DNA of 10,598 nt from Pseudomonadota bacterium. Its GTDB lineage: Bacteria; Pseudomonadota; Alphaproteobacteria; Azospirillales; Azospirillaceae. The stretch's first letter is position 1; the number at the start of each line of letters is the position of its first letter. The position numbers were made by a program, and so were the translations under genes. Under the pieces are notes generated by a model. The model ran no database searches. It was not told the DNA's origin and worked only from the letters and a program-made list of their open reading frames with translations. Positions 1 to 6,292 of this stretch are shown here, piece by piece. The stretch lies in the NCBI GenBank assembly GCA_023412175.1, contig JAEYOB010000079.1:1-10598 (forward strand), in the 5' to 3' direction.

Positions 1-272
1 GAATCCTGCTGGCGCGCGAGGACGTCGGCCGGCATAACGCGCTGGACAAGCTGGCCGGCGCCCTGGCGGCGGCCGGGTACGACCGCTCCGCCGGCTTCGC
101 CGTGCTGAGCAGCCGGTGCAGCTTCGAGCTGGTGCAGAAGGCGGCGGCAGTCGGCATTCCGCTGCTGGCCACCATCTCCGCGCCGACCGGTCTGGCGCTG
201 ACGCTGGCCCGCAAGGCCGGCATGACGCTGGCCGCGCGTGCGCGGGGCGACGGGGTCATGCTGTTCCGCTGA
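1..272 (+). CDS. fdhD: Formate dehydrogenase accessory sulfurtransferase FdhD, C-terminal part (5' end outside window)
   Basis: The gene enters from the left edge; whole codons begin at base 3 and give 89 residues before a TGA at 270-272. Visible FdhD hallmarks are DVGRHNALDK near the start of the fragment, SSRCSFELVQKA about 30 residues later, and the closing SAPTGLAL...AGMTL segment. FdhD carries sulfur from the cysteine desulfurase IscS to the molybdenum or tungsten cofactor of formate dehydrogenases, in the cytoplasm. The conserved CxxC sulfur-carrier pair would lie in the missing N-terminal half, so it cannot be checked. Formate is released by the CoA-transferase encoded at 1776-3022, so a formate dehydrogenase matured here would complete oxalate oxidation; that link is inference. 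No fdsD-like gene follows. Confidence 0.93.
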   Translation, partial: ILLAREDVGRHNALDKLAGALAAAGYDRSAGFAVLSSRCSFELVQKAAAVGIPLLATISAPTGLALTLARKAGMTLAARARGDGVMLFR

Positions 273-430
273 CCCTGCCATCCGCCCCGCACCCGCAAAC
301 GCCGGGTTTCCCCGTTCCAGCCAAGGTGACGATGGCGCTATGATGGGTTGATCGGCAGCGGGAATGGCCGAAGGGCGGGACGGAGGACGGAGTGGGCTGG
401 TTCACGGCGTTCAGGGCCATTCGATAGCCC

Positions 431-1321
431 ATGGATCTTCTCGCCCCGCTCGCCGACATCGCCGCCGTGGTGGTGCCGGTGTTCCTGATTGCGGCGCTCG
501 GCTATGGCTGGCGCCGCGCCGCATTGCCGTACGACAGCGCCTTCATCACCACGTTCGCCGTCAACGTCTCCACCCCATGCCTCGTCTTCTCCTCCCTGGT
601 GCGGTTGACGCTGAGCGGGGATGAACTGCTGACCATGGCTCTGGCCTCGGTCGGCTGCATCGCGCTGGCGGGCGTGGCGGGCGCGGCGACCCTTCTGGCG
701 TGCCGCCTGCCGCTGCGGGTGTATCTGCCGGCGCTCAGCTTCCCCAACGGCGGGAACCTGGGAATCCCCGTGTGCATGTTCGCCTTCGGCGAGGCGGGGC
801 TGGGATTGGCGGTGCTGTTCTTCGCGGTCCTGGCCGTGCTCCAGTTCACGCTGGGGCCGGCCATCGCGGCGGGGCGCGTGGACCTGCGGCAGATTCTGCG
901 CACGCCGGTGATCCATGCGGTGCTTCTGGCGCTGCTGGTGTCGGCCGCCGGGATCAGGCTGCCCCTGTGGCTGGGCAACACGACGACCCTGCTGGGCAAC
1001 TGCGCCGTGCCGCTGATGCTGTTCTCGCTGGGAGTGGCGCTGTCCGGCCTGCGCATGCAGGGAATGGGACGGTCGCTGGCCATGTCGGCACTGCGCCTCG
1101 GGCTCGGGCTGGCGGCAGGGCTGGTGATGGTCGAGGCGTTGCAGCTGGAGGGGGTGATCCGAGGCGTGGTGCTGCTGGAAAGCTCGATGCCCGTCGCGGT
1201 GTTCAACTATCTCTGGGCGCTGCGTTACGGCAACGCGCCGGAAGAGGTGGCGGGCACGGTGCTCGGCTCGACGGCGCTGGCATGCCTCGGGCTGCCCGTG
1301 CTGCTGCTGGCCGTCATGTGA
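431..1321 (+). CDS. AEC (auxin efflux carrier) family transporter, possible oxalate/organic acid permease
   Basis: This 296-residue, almost wholly hydrophobic protein has about ten membrane segments, the usual AEC length and build. The two characteristic broken-helix regions are visible: N45-VSTP-C50 in the first half with PNGGNLGIP at 105-113, and SSMPVAVFNYLWALRY at 251-266 in the second half. An in-frame TAG at 425-427 makes the ATG at 431 the first possible ATG start. The ribosome site is weak (AGGG at 412-415 is rather distant). Known members move carboxylates such as malonate and malate; E. coli YfdV of this family lies beside frc and oxc. Position between fdhD and frc makes oxalate, formate or a related acid the likely substrate, by inference. 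No TGGTATACCA operator precedes it. Confidence 0.9.
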   Translation: MDLLAPLADIAAVVVPVFLIAALGYGWRRAALPYDSAFITTFAVNVSTPCLVFSSLVRLTLSGDELLTMALASVGCIALAGVAGAATLLACRLPLRVYLPALSFPNGGNLGIPVCMFAFGEAGLGLAVLFFAVLAVLQFTLGPAIAAGRVDLRQILRTPVIHAVLLALLVSAAGIRLPLWLGNTTTLLGNCAVPLMLFSLGVALSGLRMQGMGRSLAMSALRLGLGLAAGLVMVEALQLEGVIRGVVLLESSMPVAVFNYLWALRYGNAPEEVAGTVLGSTALACLGLPVLLLAVM

Positions 1322-1446
1322 GATCCCCGGAACCCTCACCTCCGCGGTGGGTTGAGATCCTTGCCTGCTTCTCCCGATCCGCCGGCCGGGGAAGACGAAC
1401 CGGAGCGCTGAAGCCCCGGAAGTTTGCCAAGCCAAGGGAAGTTCGC

Positions 1447-1707
1447 ATGATCTCGCCGATGCCCGTGAACTGGACCACGCTCACCACGCTCCGCGCCACG
1501 CCCGGGCCGAGCATCATGGTGCCGCCGGCATCGCTGCTCGCCATCACGAAGACGACGAATTTGAAACCCGCCATCGTCCGGCCGGCGCTGGAGGAACTGA
1601 TCAGGGAAGGCTGCGTGCGCGAGTACCGGACGCAGTACGGCAAGTCCTACGCGCGGACCACGCGGGGCGAGCAGCGGATCAGGGAGGTCAGGGAGTGGCT
1701 GCGGTAG
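1447..1707 (+). CDS. Small winged-helix-like protein, 86 residues, function unknown
   Basis: The ATG at 1447 follows AAGGGAA at a spacing of about five bases and opens an 86-residue frame ending in TAG at 1705-1707. The segment TNLKPAIVRPALEELIREGCVREY looks like helix-turn-helix followed by the start of a wing, and ends in charged TTRGEQRIREVREWLR. This resembles small MarR- or replication-type winged helices, but I do not recognise a named family. It sits 125 bases after the AEC gene in the same direction and converges on frc, with a hairpin between them. It could be a local transcription factor or an orphan; DNA binding is inference from the helix pattern only. Its reading frame stays open far upstream, to about position 700, but that extension overlaps the AEC gene and looks like a shadow frame. 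Confidence 0.6.
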   Translation: MISPMPVNWTTLTTLRATPGPSIMVPPASLLAITKTTNLKPAIVRPALEELIREGCVREYRTQYGKSYARTTRGEQRIREVREWLR

Positions 1708-1721
1708 CACCTCGAAAATGA

Positions 1722-1746
1722 GACGGCGCCCACATGGGGCGCCGTC
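1722..1746 (-). terminator. Hairpin between convergent genes, likely frc terminator
   Basis: GACGGCGCCC (1722-1731) and GGGCGCCGTC (1737-1746) form a perfect ten-base-pair stem around the five-base loop ACATG. Read on the minus strand the stem is followed by TCATTTT, a short U-rich tail, so it best terminates the PAS-frc transcript. On the plus strand it lacks a T run but may still slow transcription of the 86-residue gene. Confidence 0.7.
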
Positions 1747-1775
1747 GTAACGGTCACGGGCCGGCGTTCAGGCCG

Positions 1776-3022
1776 TCAGACCACCTTCGCTTCGTGCATG
1801 TTCGCGATCTGATCCCGGGTATAGCCCAGGCCGGCGAGGATCTCGTCGGTGTGCTCGCCCAGCAGCGGGGACCCGGTAACTTCGACCGACAGGTCCGAGA
1901 ACTTGATCGGGCTGCCGACAGTGAGGTAGTTGCCGCGCTGCTTGTGCTCCACCTCGACGATGGTGCCGCTCTTGCGCAGCGACGGGCAGTCGGCGATCTC
2001 CTTCATGGTGAGCACGGCGCGCAGGGAATGTCGAACTTGCGCAGGATATCGACTGCCTCGTACGTCTTGTCCTTCAGCCAGTCCTCGATGATGGCGAAGA
2101 TGTCGAAGATCTTGTCCTGGCGCGCCAGCGGCGTGTTGTAGGCCGGATCGTCGATCCATTCCGGCTTGCCCAGCGCCTTGCAGATCGGCGCCCAGGCGTG
2201 CCCCTGGATGGTGAAGTAGATGTAGGCGTTCGGGTCGGTCTCCCAGCCCTTGCACTTCAGCACCCAGCCCGGCTGCCCGCCGCCACCCGCGTTGCCGCCG
2301 CGCGGCACGATATCGCTGAACTCGCCGTGTGGATACTGCGGGTACTCCTCCAGGTAGCCGACGCGGTCGAGGCGCTGCTGGTCGCGCAGCTTGACCCGGC
2401 ACAGGTTGATGACGGCGTCCTGCATCGAAACGGCGACCTTCTGCCCCTTGCCCGTCCTGTTGCGGTGGTGCAGCGCGGTCAGGATGCCGATGGCCAGATG
2501 CATGCCGGTGTTGCTGTCGCCCAGCGCCGCGGCGCTGACGGTCGGCGGCCCGTCCCAGAAGCCGGTGGTCGAAGCGGCGCCGCCGGCGCACTGCGCGACG
2601 TTCTCGTAGACCTTCAGGTCCTCGTAATGGTGGCCGTCGCTGAAGCCCTTCACCGAGGCGACGATCATGCCGGGATTGAGTTCACGGATGTAGTCCCAGG
2701 TAAATCCCATGCGGTCGAGCGCGCCGGGGCCGAAATTTTCGACCAGGACGTCGGACTGCCGGATCAGCTTCTCCAGCACTTCCTTGCCCTGCTTGCTCTT
2801 GGTATCGAGCGTGATGGAACGCTTGTTACTGTTCAGCATGGTGAAGTAGAGCGCGTCGGCCTCCGGAATGTCGCGAAGCTGGTTGCGGGTAACGTCGCCG
2901 GCACCCGGCCGCTCGACCTTGATGACGTCCGCGCCGTACCAGGCCAGGAGCTGCGTGCAGGCGGGACCAGCCTGGACGTGAGTGAAGTCGATGATCTTGA
3001 TCCCTTCCAGCGGCTTACTCAT
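1776..3022 (-). pseudogene. frc: Formyl-CoA:oxalate CoA-transferase, frameshifted near the 3' end
   Basis: Class III (CaiB/BaiF) CoA-transferase that moves CoA from formyl-CoA to oxalate, giving oxalyl-CoA and formate. Starting at the ATG of [19 protein letters not shown] (3022-3020), the known active-site residues fall at the family numbers: Gln17 in HVQAGP and the catalytic Asp169 in [10 protein letters not shown] glycine loop (GGNAGGGGQ) lies at about 242-250. One C (plus strand) is missing near 2014-2015, so after residue 336 (DIPCAP) the frame ends at TGA 2005-2003, giving a 339-residue product. Restoring one base gives VLTMKEIAD... through to TGA at 1778-1776 and a 415-residue protein, essentially the length of E. 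coli Frc (416). The lost tail is otherwise intact, so the lesion is recent or a sequencing error. The ribosome site overlaps the PAS stop codon 14 bases upstream. Confidence 0.93.
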
Positions 3023-3036
3023 GATTGTCTCACTCC

Positions 3037-3501
3037 CTATTGGATCTTTGACGCTGTTCCGGAGGTTGCGCCAAACAGCGGACGCCGTTCGGCAAATCGA
3101 CACCAAGCGGAAGACGTGCGCTCCTCGTTCCAGCGGCCGGTCTCGTCGCGGACGACCGCAACGATGCCCGTGACCGTGTTCTCCGCCGACCGCAGCAGGG
3201 CAACGGTGAAGGCGATCGACACCGTATGCCCGTCCTTATGCAGCGCGGGGACGCGCAGCACGCTGCTGCCGTAACGGGTCTCGCCCGTCAGCATCGTCTT
3301 CTCATACCCATCCCAGTGGCGCTGGCGCTGCCGCGCCGGGATGATGAGGTCGAGCGACTGGCCGAGCGCCTCGCCCTGTGTGAAGCCGAACATGCGCTCT
3401 GCGGCCGGATTCCACACCGTAATGGCCCCACCTGCGTCCGACACGATGATCGCATCGCCGATGGCCGTCACGAACTGCTCGATATCGGTTATCGCGCTCA
3501 T
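3037..3501 (-). CDS. Stand-alone PAS-domain protein cotranscribed with frc
   Basis: From [10 protein letters not shown] this is a 154-residue protein that is almost only one PAS fold (about 5-120): [19 protein letters not shown] opening strand pair, [14 protein letters not shown] helix, RHWDGY...TGETRYG, and the closing strands SIAFTV and [11 protein letters not shown]. No kinase, cyclase, HTH or membrane segment follows; the tail (129-154) looks unstructured. Earlier in-frame ATGs at 3513 and 3552 are possible; 3552 has GGAAG only three bases away. The stop TAG (3039-3037) overlaps the frc ribosome site, so the two are probably translationally coupled. PAS folds sense redox state, gas or small ligands or mediate pairing; here it could sense a pathway signal or interact with Frc or a separate kinase, all inference. 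The operator at 3591-3605 lies just upstream. Confidence 0.85.
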   Translation of the reverse strand: MSAITDIEQFVTAIGDAIIVSDAGGAITVWNPAAERMFGFTQGEALGQSLDLIIPARQRQRHWDGYEKTMLTGETRYGSSVLRVPALHKDGHTVSIAFTVALLRSAENTVTGIVAVVRDETGRWNEERTSSAWCRFAERRPLFGATSGTASKIQ

Positions 3502-3590
3502 GGCATCGCTCATCTCTGACGCTGGGTATTGTTCCGGCGGGTGTGGAAGCATCGGCTTCCGGCCTCGGGTTCGATTGGCATTGATGATAC

Positions 3591-3605
3591 GGTATACCAG
3601 ATGCC
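3591..3605 (-). promoter_or_regulatory. GntR-type operator upstream of PAS-frc
   Basis: On the minus strand this reads GGCATCTGGTATACC, containing the perfect palindrome GGTATACC. It is one of four matching sites in the window (others at 4281, 6033 and 8561). It lies about 90 bases before the PAS start, with TATCAT directly downstream as a possible -10 element, so a bound repressor would block the promoter. Confidence 0.7.
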
Positions 3606-3711
3606 AGTCTGGCGCAAGCGGTTTTGATGGGGTGGCGAACCTGTCGCCATGCCAGCATTTTTGCGTTCGGGATGGCCGGACCGCGTGGAGCTATGAGAGG
3701 TGTTGCGCCCG

Positions 3712-4230
3712 TCACACCCAGTAGCGCGGGTAGGAACGGTCGGAGCGCAGGTTGTTGACGACCAGGCCGATGCCGATGAGGGTGCATGACCCGACCAGCA
3801 CGCTTGGAATGAGCATGAGAGAATCCGTCCCGGCGGAGAGCGCGAGCAGCGGAACCGCCCCGGCCGGTGCATGAAGGGTCCGCGTCAACTGCATCATGGC
3901 GATCGCGGTGCCTACGGCGATGGCCACCACCCAGGGCGCCGTGCCAAGCAGGAGCAGAGCCAGCACGCCGACGAAAGTCGACATGAGGTATCCCCCGATG
4001 ACGGCGCGCGGCTGGGCGAGGGGACTGTCGGACGCGGCAAAGATCAGAACGCAGGTCGCCCCGAACGGGGCGATCAGCAGGGGCAGCTTGCTCAACACCG
4101 CGAGCATGGAGATGGCGCCCATCCCGGAACTGGCGCCGATCCAGGACCACAGCACGTCACCGATGGGCGGGCGGGCGGGCGACTGCCCCGCGCCTTTCAT
4201 TTTGCCAACGAAGGAGATGATGGGCTTCAT
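3712..4230 (-). CDS. HPP-family integral membrane protein
   Basis: Starting at MKPIISFVGK this is a 172-residue protein with about five hydrophobic segments (roughly 28-46, 50-66, 76-96, 99-117, 138-160). The family signature APFGATCVLIFA followed by SPLAQPRAVIGGY is clear at 54-81. The name-giving HPPAGA motif appears as HAPAGA at 120-125, with one proline replaced. HPP proteins are small membrane proteins; a plant and cyanobacterial relative has been linked to nitrite transport, but the bacterial role is mostly unknown. A longer frame to 4302 exists, but it would run through the operator at 4281-4298, so the start at 4230 is preferred. The shared operator suggests a role tied to oxalate or glyoxylate use, perhaps transport. 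That is inference. Confidence 0.85.
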   Translation of the reverse strand: MKPIISFVGKMKGAGQSPARPPIGDVLWSWIGASSGMGAISMLAVLSKLPLLIAPFGATCVLIFAASDSPLAQPRAVIGGYLMSTFVGVLALLLLGTAPWVVAIAVGTAIAMMQLTRTLHAPAGAVPLLALSAGTDSLMLIPSVLVGSCTLIGIGLVVNNLRSDRSYPRYWV

Positions 4231-4566
4231 GGGGCAGGTCCGGATCCGCATCGATTGGAAGGCCCGTAGGATTAATGGTGTTTGGTATACCAAATCCCAC
4301 AACGATGCTAGATTCTGAACAGAATGGCGTCAATATGCCCTTCGGAGAGGCAAACGCGCCTGCCTGAGGTGAGAATCCCGCTGGAACCGACCTTTGGTTG
4401 CGCAAGTGGTCGCCAGGCGGCGTAAGGCCTTCGGACACGCACGCTGACATTTCGCCTGCTGACCTGCGCCCCGGCATGCTGTAGGGTGCGCTATATGTTT
4501 GCCGCACGAACGGTGTGGCGCGAGCCAGCCTTCGGCACTGAAACCCATGCAGGACTTCCGCCCGCG
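4231..4566. other. Divergent intergenic region between the HPP gene and the thioesterase gene
   Basis: These 336 bases hold the HPP operator (4281-4298), a perfect 14-base palindrome ATTCTGAACAGAAT (4312-4325), and an eight-base direct repeat CCTTCGGA (4339-4346 and 4428-4435). If the thioesterase starts at 4495 instead of 4567, the last 72 bases are coding. Open frames here on both strands show no recognisable protein features, and no RNA family was recognised. Confidence 0.5.
4281..4298 (-). promoter_or_regulatory. GntR-type operator upstream of the HPP gene
   Basis: TTTGGTATACCAAA (4281-4294) is a perfect 14-base palindrome, the most symmetric of the four sites. On the minus strand the extended site reads GGGATTTGGTATACCAAA, with CATTAAT downstream as a possible -10 element. 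It lies about 50 bases before the HPP start. The symmetry means it could also act on the thioesterase gene to the right, about 200 bases or more away. Confidence 0.72.
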
Positions 4567-5052
4567 ATGCCCGACATTTTCGTACGGCCGCCCAGCCCCC
4601 GAAAAGCGAACGCCAGTCATCGCCAGATTCCTCCCCACGCTTTCCGGGTGCAGCGTCCTATCCGGTTTTCGCACACGGACCCCGCGGGAATCGTCTATTT
4701 CCCGGTCTATTTCGATATGTTCAACGGGGTGGTGGAGGACTGGTTTACACATGGCCTGGGCATCAATTACGCAAGCCTCATTCTCGAACGGCGGATCGGG
4801 CTGCCGATCGTCCATGCCGAATGCGACTTCCTGATCCCGAGCCGCATGGGGGAAACCCTCACCTTGGGTGTCCTGATCGAACGCATCGGCCGCAGTTCGA
4901 TCAGCATCCGCATTATCGGCGAGATCGACGGTGAGGCGAGATTGTCTGGACAATTGACCGTAGTCGCGACGGCACTGGAAACCTTCGAATCCATCCCAGT
5001 TCCAAGCGACCTGCGCGCCACCCTGGAAAGCTACCACGCGGCGTGCGGCTAA
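4567..5052 (+). CDS. Acyl-CoA thioesterase, 4-hydroxybenzoyl-CoA thioesterase (hotdog) family
   Basis: From MPDIFVRPPS the protein has 161 residues. The family signature RFSHTDPAGIVYFPVYFDMFNGVVEDWF lies at 33-60; Asp38 is the expected catalytic acid, and the following long helix is the hotdog core. VHAECDFLIPSRMGETLTL (82-100) matches the conserved second half. Such enzymes hydrolyse acyl-CoA esters in the cytoplasm. Earlier starts at 4495 (ATG, with TAGGG eight bases before) or 4486 (GTG) would add 24-27 residues; 4567 was chosen because the family is usually about 140-160 residues, but its ribosome site is weak. The substrate cannot be read from sequence. Next to an oxalate CoA-transferase it could clear dead-end CoA esters, which is speculation. 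It converges on the gene at 5087. Confidence 0.87.
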   Translation: MPDIFVRPPSPRKANASHRQIPPHAFRVQRPIRFSHTDPAGIVYFPVYFDMFNGVVEDWFTHGLGINYASLILERRIGLPIVHAECDFLIPSRMGETLTLGVLIERIGRSSISIRIIGEIDGEARLSGQLTVVATALETFESIPVPSDLRATLESYHAACG

Positions 5053-5086
5053 CCCTGTCCGGCGTTCGGCGCCGAGCGCGGCCCGG

Positions 5087-5521
5087 TCACTCGATGCGGT
5101 CGCTTATAAAGGTGTCGGGTTTGGCGTCGGGTTCGATCGACACCACATGCAGCGAATTGCTCGGGAACGAGCAGGCTTCCGCCGGAACGGCCTGCGTGGT
5201 CGGGTGGAAAGCGTAGGGACGGGGCGGGTTCGTCGCTTCCACCACCTGCTTCGTCCGCATTGCCGACCCGAACAGCCGCGGCGAGGACTCCTCGGCCCAC
5301 AGCCATATGATCCGGGCACCCGAATGGGATTGCTCGATGAAGGTCTGCATCATCCGCTGGCAGGTCTGCTCGTCCAGGCGATCCAACGAACGCTCGGTCA
5401 CGATGTCGCCCGAGGAGGTTTCCTTTTGCAGGGAAATCAGGGCGCCCAGCACCAGGGCGCTGGCAACGATCCCTCCCAGGCTCCACGCCACGACGAACTT
5501 CAGACCATCACTGTCATTCAT
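5087..5521 (-). CDS. Hypothetical protein with one N-terminal membrane helix
   Basis: The ATG at 5521-5519 follows AGGGG and opens a 144-residue frame. Residues 9-30 (FVVAWSLGGIVASALVLGALI) form one strong membrane helix, with a short charged N-terminus before it. A mainly soluble domain follows, with Cys54 (EQTCQRMM) and Cys117 (EACSFP), which could pair if the domain is periplasmic. No cleavage site is obvious, so it is probably a membrane anchor. I do not recognise the family. It is convergent with the thioesterase gene (34 bases between) and stands alone upstream. Codon use fits its neighbours. A longer frame reaches 5683 but lacks coding character, so the shorter start was chosen. Confidence 0.65.
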   Translation of the reverse strand: MNDSDGLKFVVAWSLGGIVASALVLGALISLQKETSSGDIVTERSLDRLDEQTCQRMMQTFIEQSHSGARIIWLWAEESSPRLFGSAMRTKQVVEATNPPRPYAFHPTTQAVPAEACSFPSNSLHVVSIEPDAKPDTFISDRIE

Positions 5522-5861
5522 ACCCGCAACCCCTGCCCCGCGCCACTTTACACGATCTCCGGCGCGCCAGCCTAGCCATGCAGAGGAAACAACAGGGTCG
5601 GGATTTCCATCGCGGCGGAATGTGCGTCGCTCGCCCTCCACACCGGAGCCGGCCCGCTTGGCCCACCGAAGATCATGCAACACCGGGGTTACTCCTTATC
5701 CAGGGAGCTATCGCAGCGCGCGGCCGTCACCAGACGTATGCGGGCTGCTGGAAGGGGCCGGAAACGACAGCGGGCCGCGACGGTGGCGCAGCCCGCTTTT
5801 CTTTGGCGGCATCCGGGCGATCGGCGCTGTTTCGGCAGCCGGACGCACCCGGCCGGAGACC
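5522..5861. other. Intergenic stretch without recognisable protein gene
   Basis: These 340 bases hold open frames on both strands with no protein features that I recognise. The only clear structure is the hairpin with T-rich tail at 5769-5804 and its alternative pairing arm at 5740-5748. A short transcribed RNA on the plus strand ending at that hairpin is possible but not shown. No tRNA or known riboswitch was recognised. Confidence 0.5.
5769..5804 (+). terminator. Rho-independent-type hairpin of uncertain owner
   Basis: AGCGGGC (5769-5775) pairs with GCCCGCT (5791-5797), followed on the plus strand by a T-rich tail (TTTT, C, TTT to 5804). No plus-strand gene ends just upstream: the thioesterase stops 700 bases earlier, with an opposing gene between. 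On the minus strand it lies about 65 bases after the 44-residue gene but has only a weak U tail there. It could be bidirectional or close a small RNA. Confidence 0.45.
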
Positions 5862-5996
5862 TCAACGGGTCAGAGCGCGATAGAGGAAGTAAGCCGGGGT
5901 CGCCTGGAACCACGCGGTCAGGAACTCACGAACGGTCTTCGCAGCGTGCAGCCCGGTGCGCTCGGTGGTGGTGTGGGAGAAGGTCGAGGTGGTCAT
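5862..5996 (-). CDS. Small 44-residue protein, candidate member of the GntR regulon
   Basis: The minus strand encodes 44 residues beginning MTTSTFSHTTTERTGLHAAK, continuing TVREFLTAWFQATPAYFLYR and ending ALTR, with TGA at 5864-5862. ATGGAG lies before the ATG with GGAG about seven bases away, a good ribosome site. Third codon positions are roughly 84% G or C, as expected for a real gene here. The first part is rich in Thr and Ser; residues 17-44 can form an amphipathic helix with aromatic residues (Trp, Phe, Tyr), suggesting membrane-surface or protein binding. I do not recognise the family. The operator at 6033-6049 lies about 40 bases before the start with a TATATT -10-like element, so it is probably expressed together with frc and HPP under the same regulator. 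Confidence 0.68.
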   Translation of the reverse strand: MTTSTFSHTTTERTGLHAAKTVREFLTAWFQATPAYFLYRALTR

Positions 5997-6032
5997 GGCG
6001 GCGCTCCATCATGTTGATGAAGGGAATATAAC

Positions 6033-6049
6033 TTGGTATGCCAAATGCC
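6033..6049 (-). promoter_or_regulatory. GntR-type operator upstream of the 44-residue gene
   Basis: On the minus strand this reads GGCATTTGGCATACCAA, matching the other operators with one change in the left half (GGCAT for GGTAT). A TATATT -10-like sequence follows immediately. It lies 37 bases before the small gene. It is also about 245 bases upstream of the pyruvate kinase start on the other strand, so an effect on that gene cannot be excluded. Confidence 0.66.
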
Positions 6050-6196
6050 AGATACGCAAAGGCCACAATGCTGCGAGCCGGAAAAATTACAGCTTCGTCA
6101 ACAGTTTAGAATTATGACATTCAGCCATAGCCGCAAACCCCCGATGCGTCCGCCTCGATGACCAAGGAGGAAACGGCCCGGATATCCCGACCGGCT

Positions 6197-6213
6197 TTCC
6201 CGCCATGCGGAAA
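6197..6213 (+). promoter_or_regulatory. Palindromic operator candidate upstream of pyk
   Basis: TTCCCGC-CAT-GCGGAAA has the same 7-3-7 geometry as the site before gcl, differing by one base in the left arm and by the spacer. It ends 80 bases before the pyk start; the gcl site ends 92 bases before its start. The shared form and placement suggest a common regulator, possibly IclR-type, since the E. coli gcl gene is controlled by the IclR-family AllR. The regulator type is inference. Confidence 0.45.
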
Positions 6214-6292
6214 AGCCCGCGGCGTTGATTGACCCTGCCCCTCGGCCGATCCCAGCATCACCAGGCTACCGCACGCCGAGGAGGGCCGGGCC

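Noticed and set aside
338..1435. Long antisense open frame (365 codons) opposite the AEC gene
   Set aside because: Its translation is rich in Arg, Gln and His with no fold-like pattern, and the opposite strand encodes a clear AEC transporter; it is a GC-rich shadow frame.
3300..3330. FixL-like haem site in the PAS protein
   Set aside because: RHWDGY and a later Arg echo the FixL haem region, but a Trp inserted after the His shifts the proximal ligand by one position; RHW-GY is also common in PAS domains without haem.
3646..3658. GCCATGCCAGCAT as a fifth GntR operator
   Set aside because: It resembles the gntR site (GCCATACCAGAT) but lacks the central TATAC and sits too far from the PAS start to be convincing.
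4339..4435. Glycine or TPP riboswitch before the thioesterase or HPP gene
   Set aside because: Fragments such as CCGAAGG and CUCAGGCA occur on the minus strand, but in the wrong order and without the needed stems.
5176..5187. TTCCGCCGGAA as another gcl/pyk-type palindrome
   Set aside because: It has a different spacing and lies inside the coding frame of the 144-residue protein.
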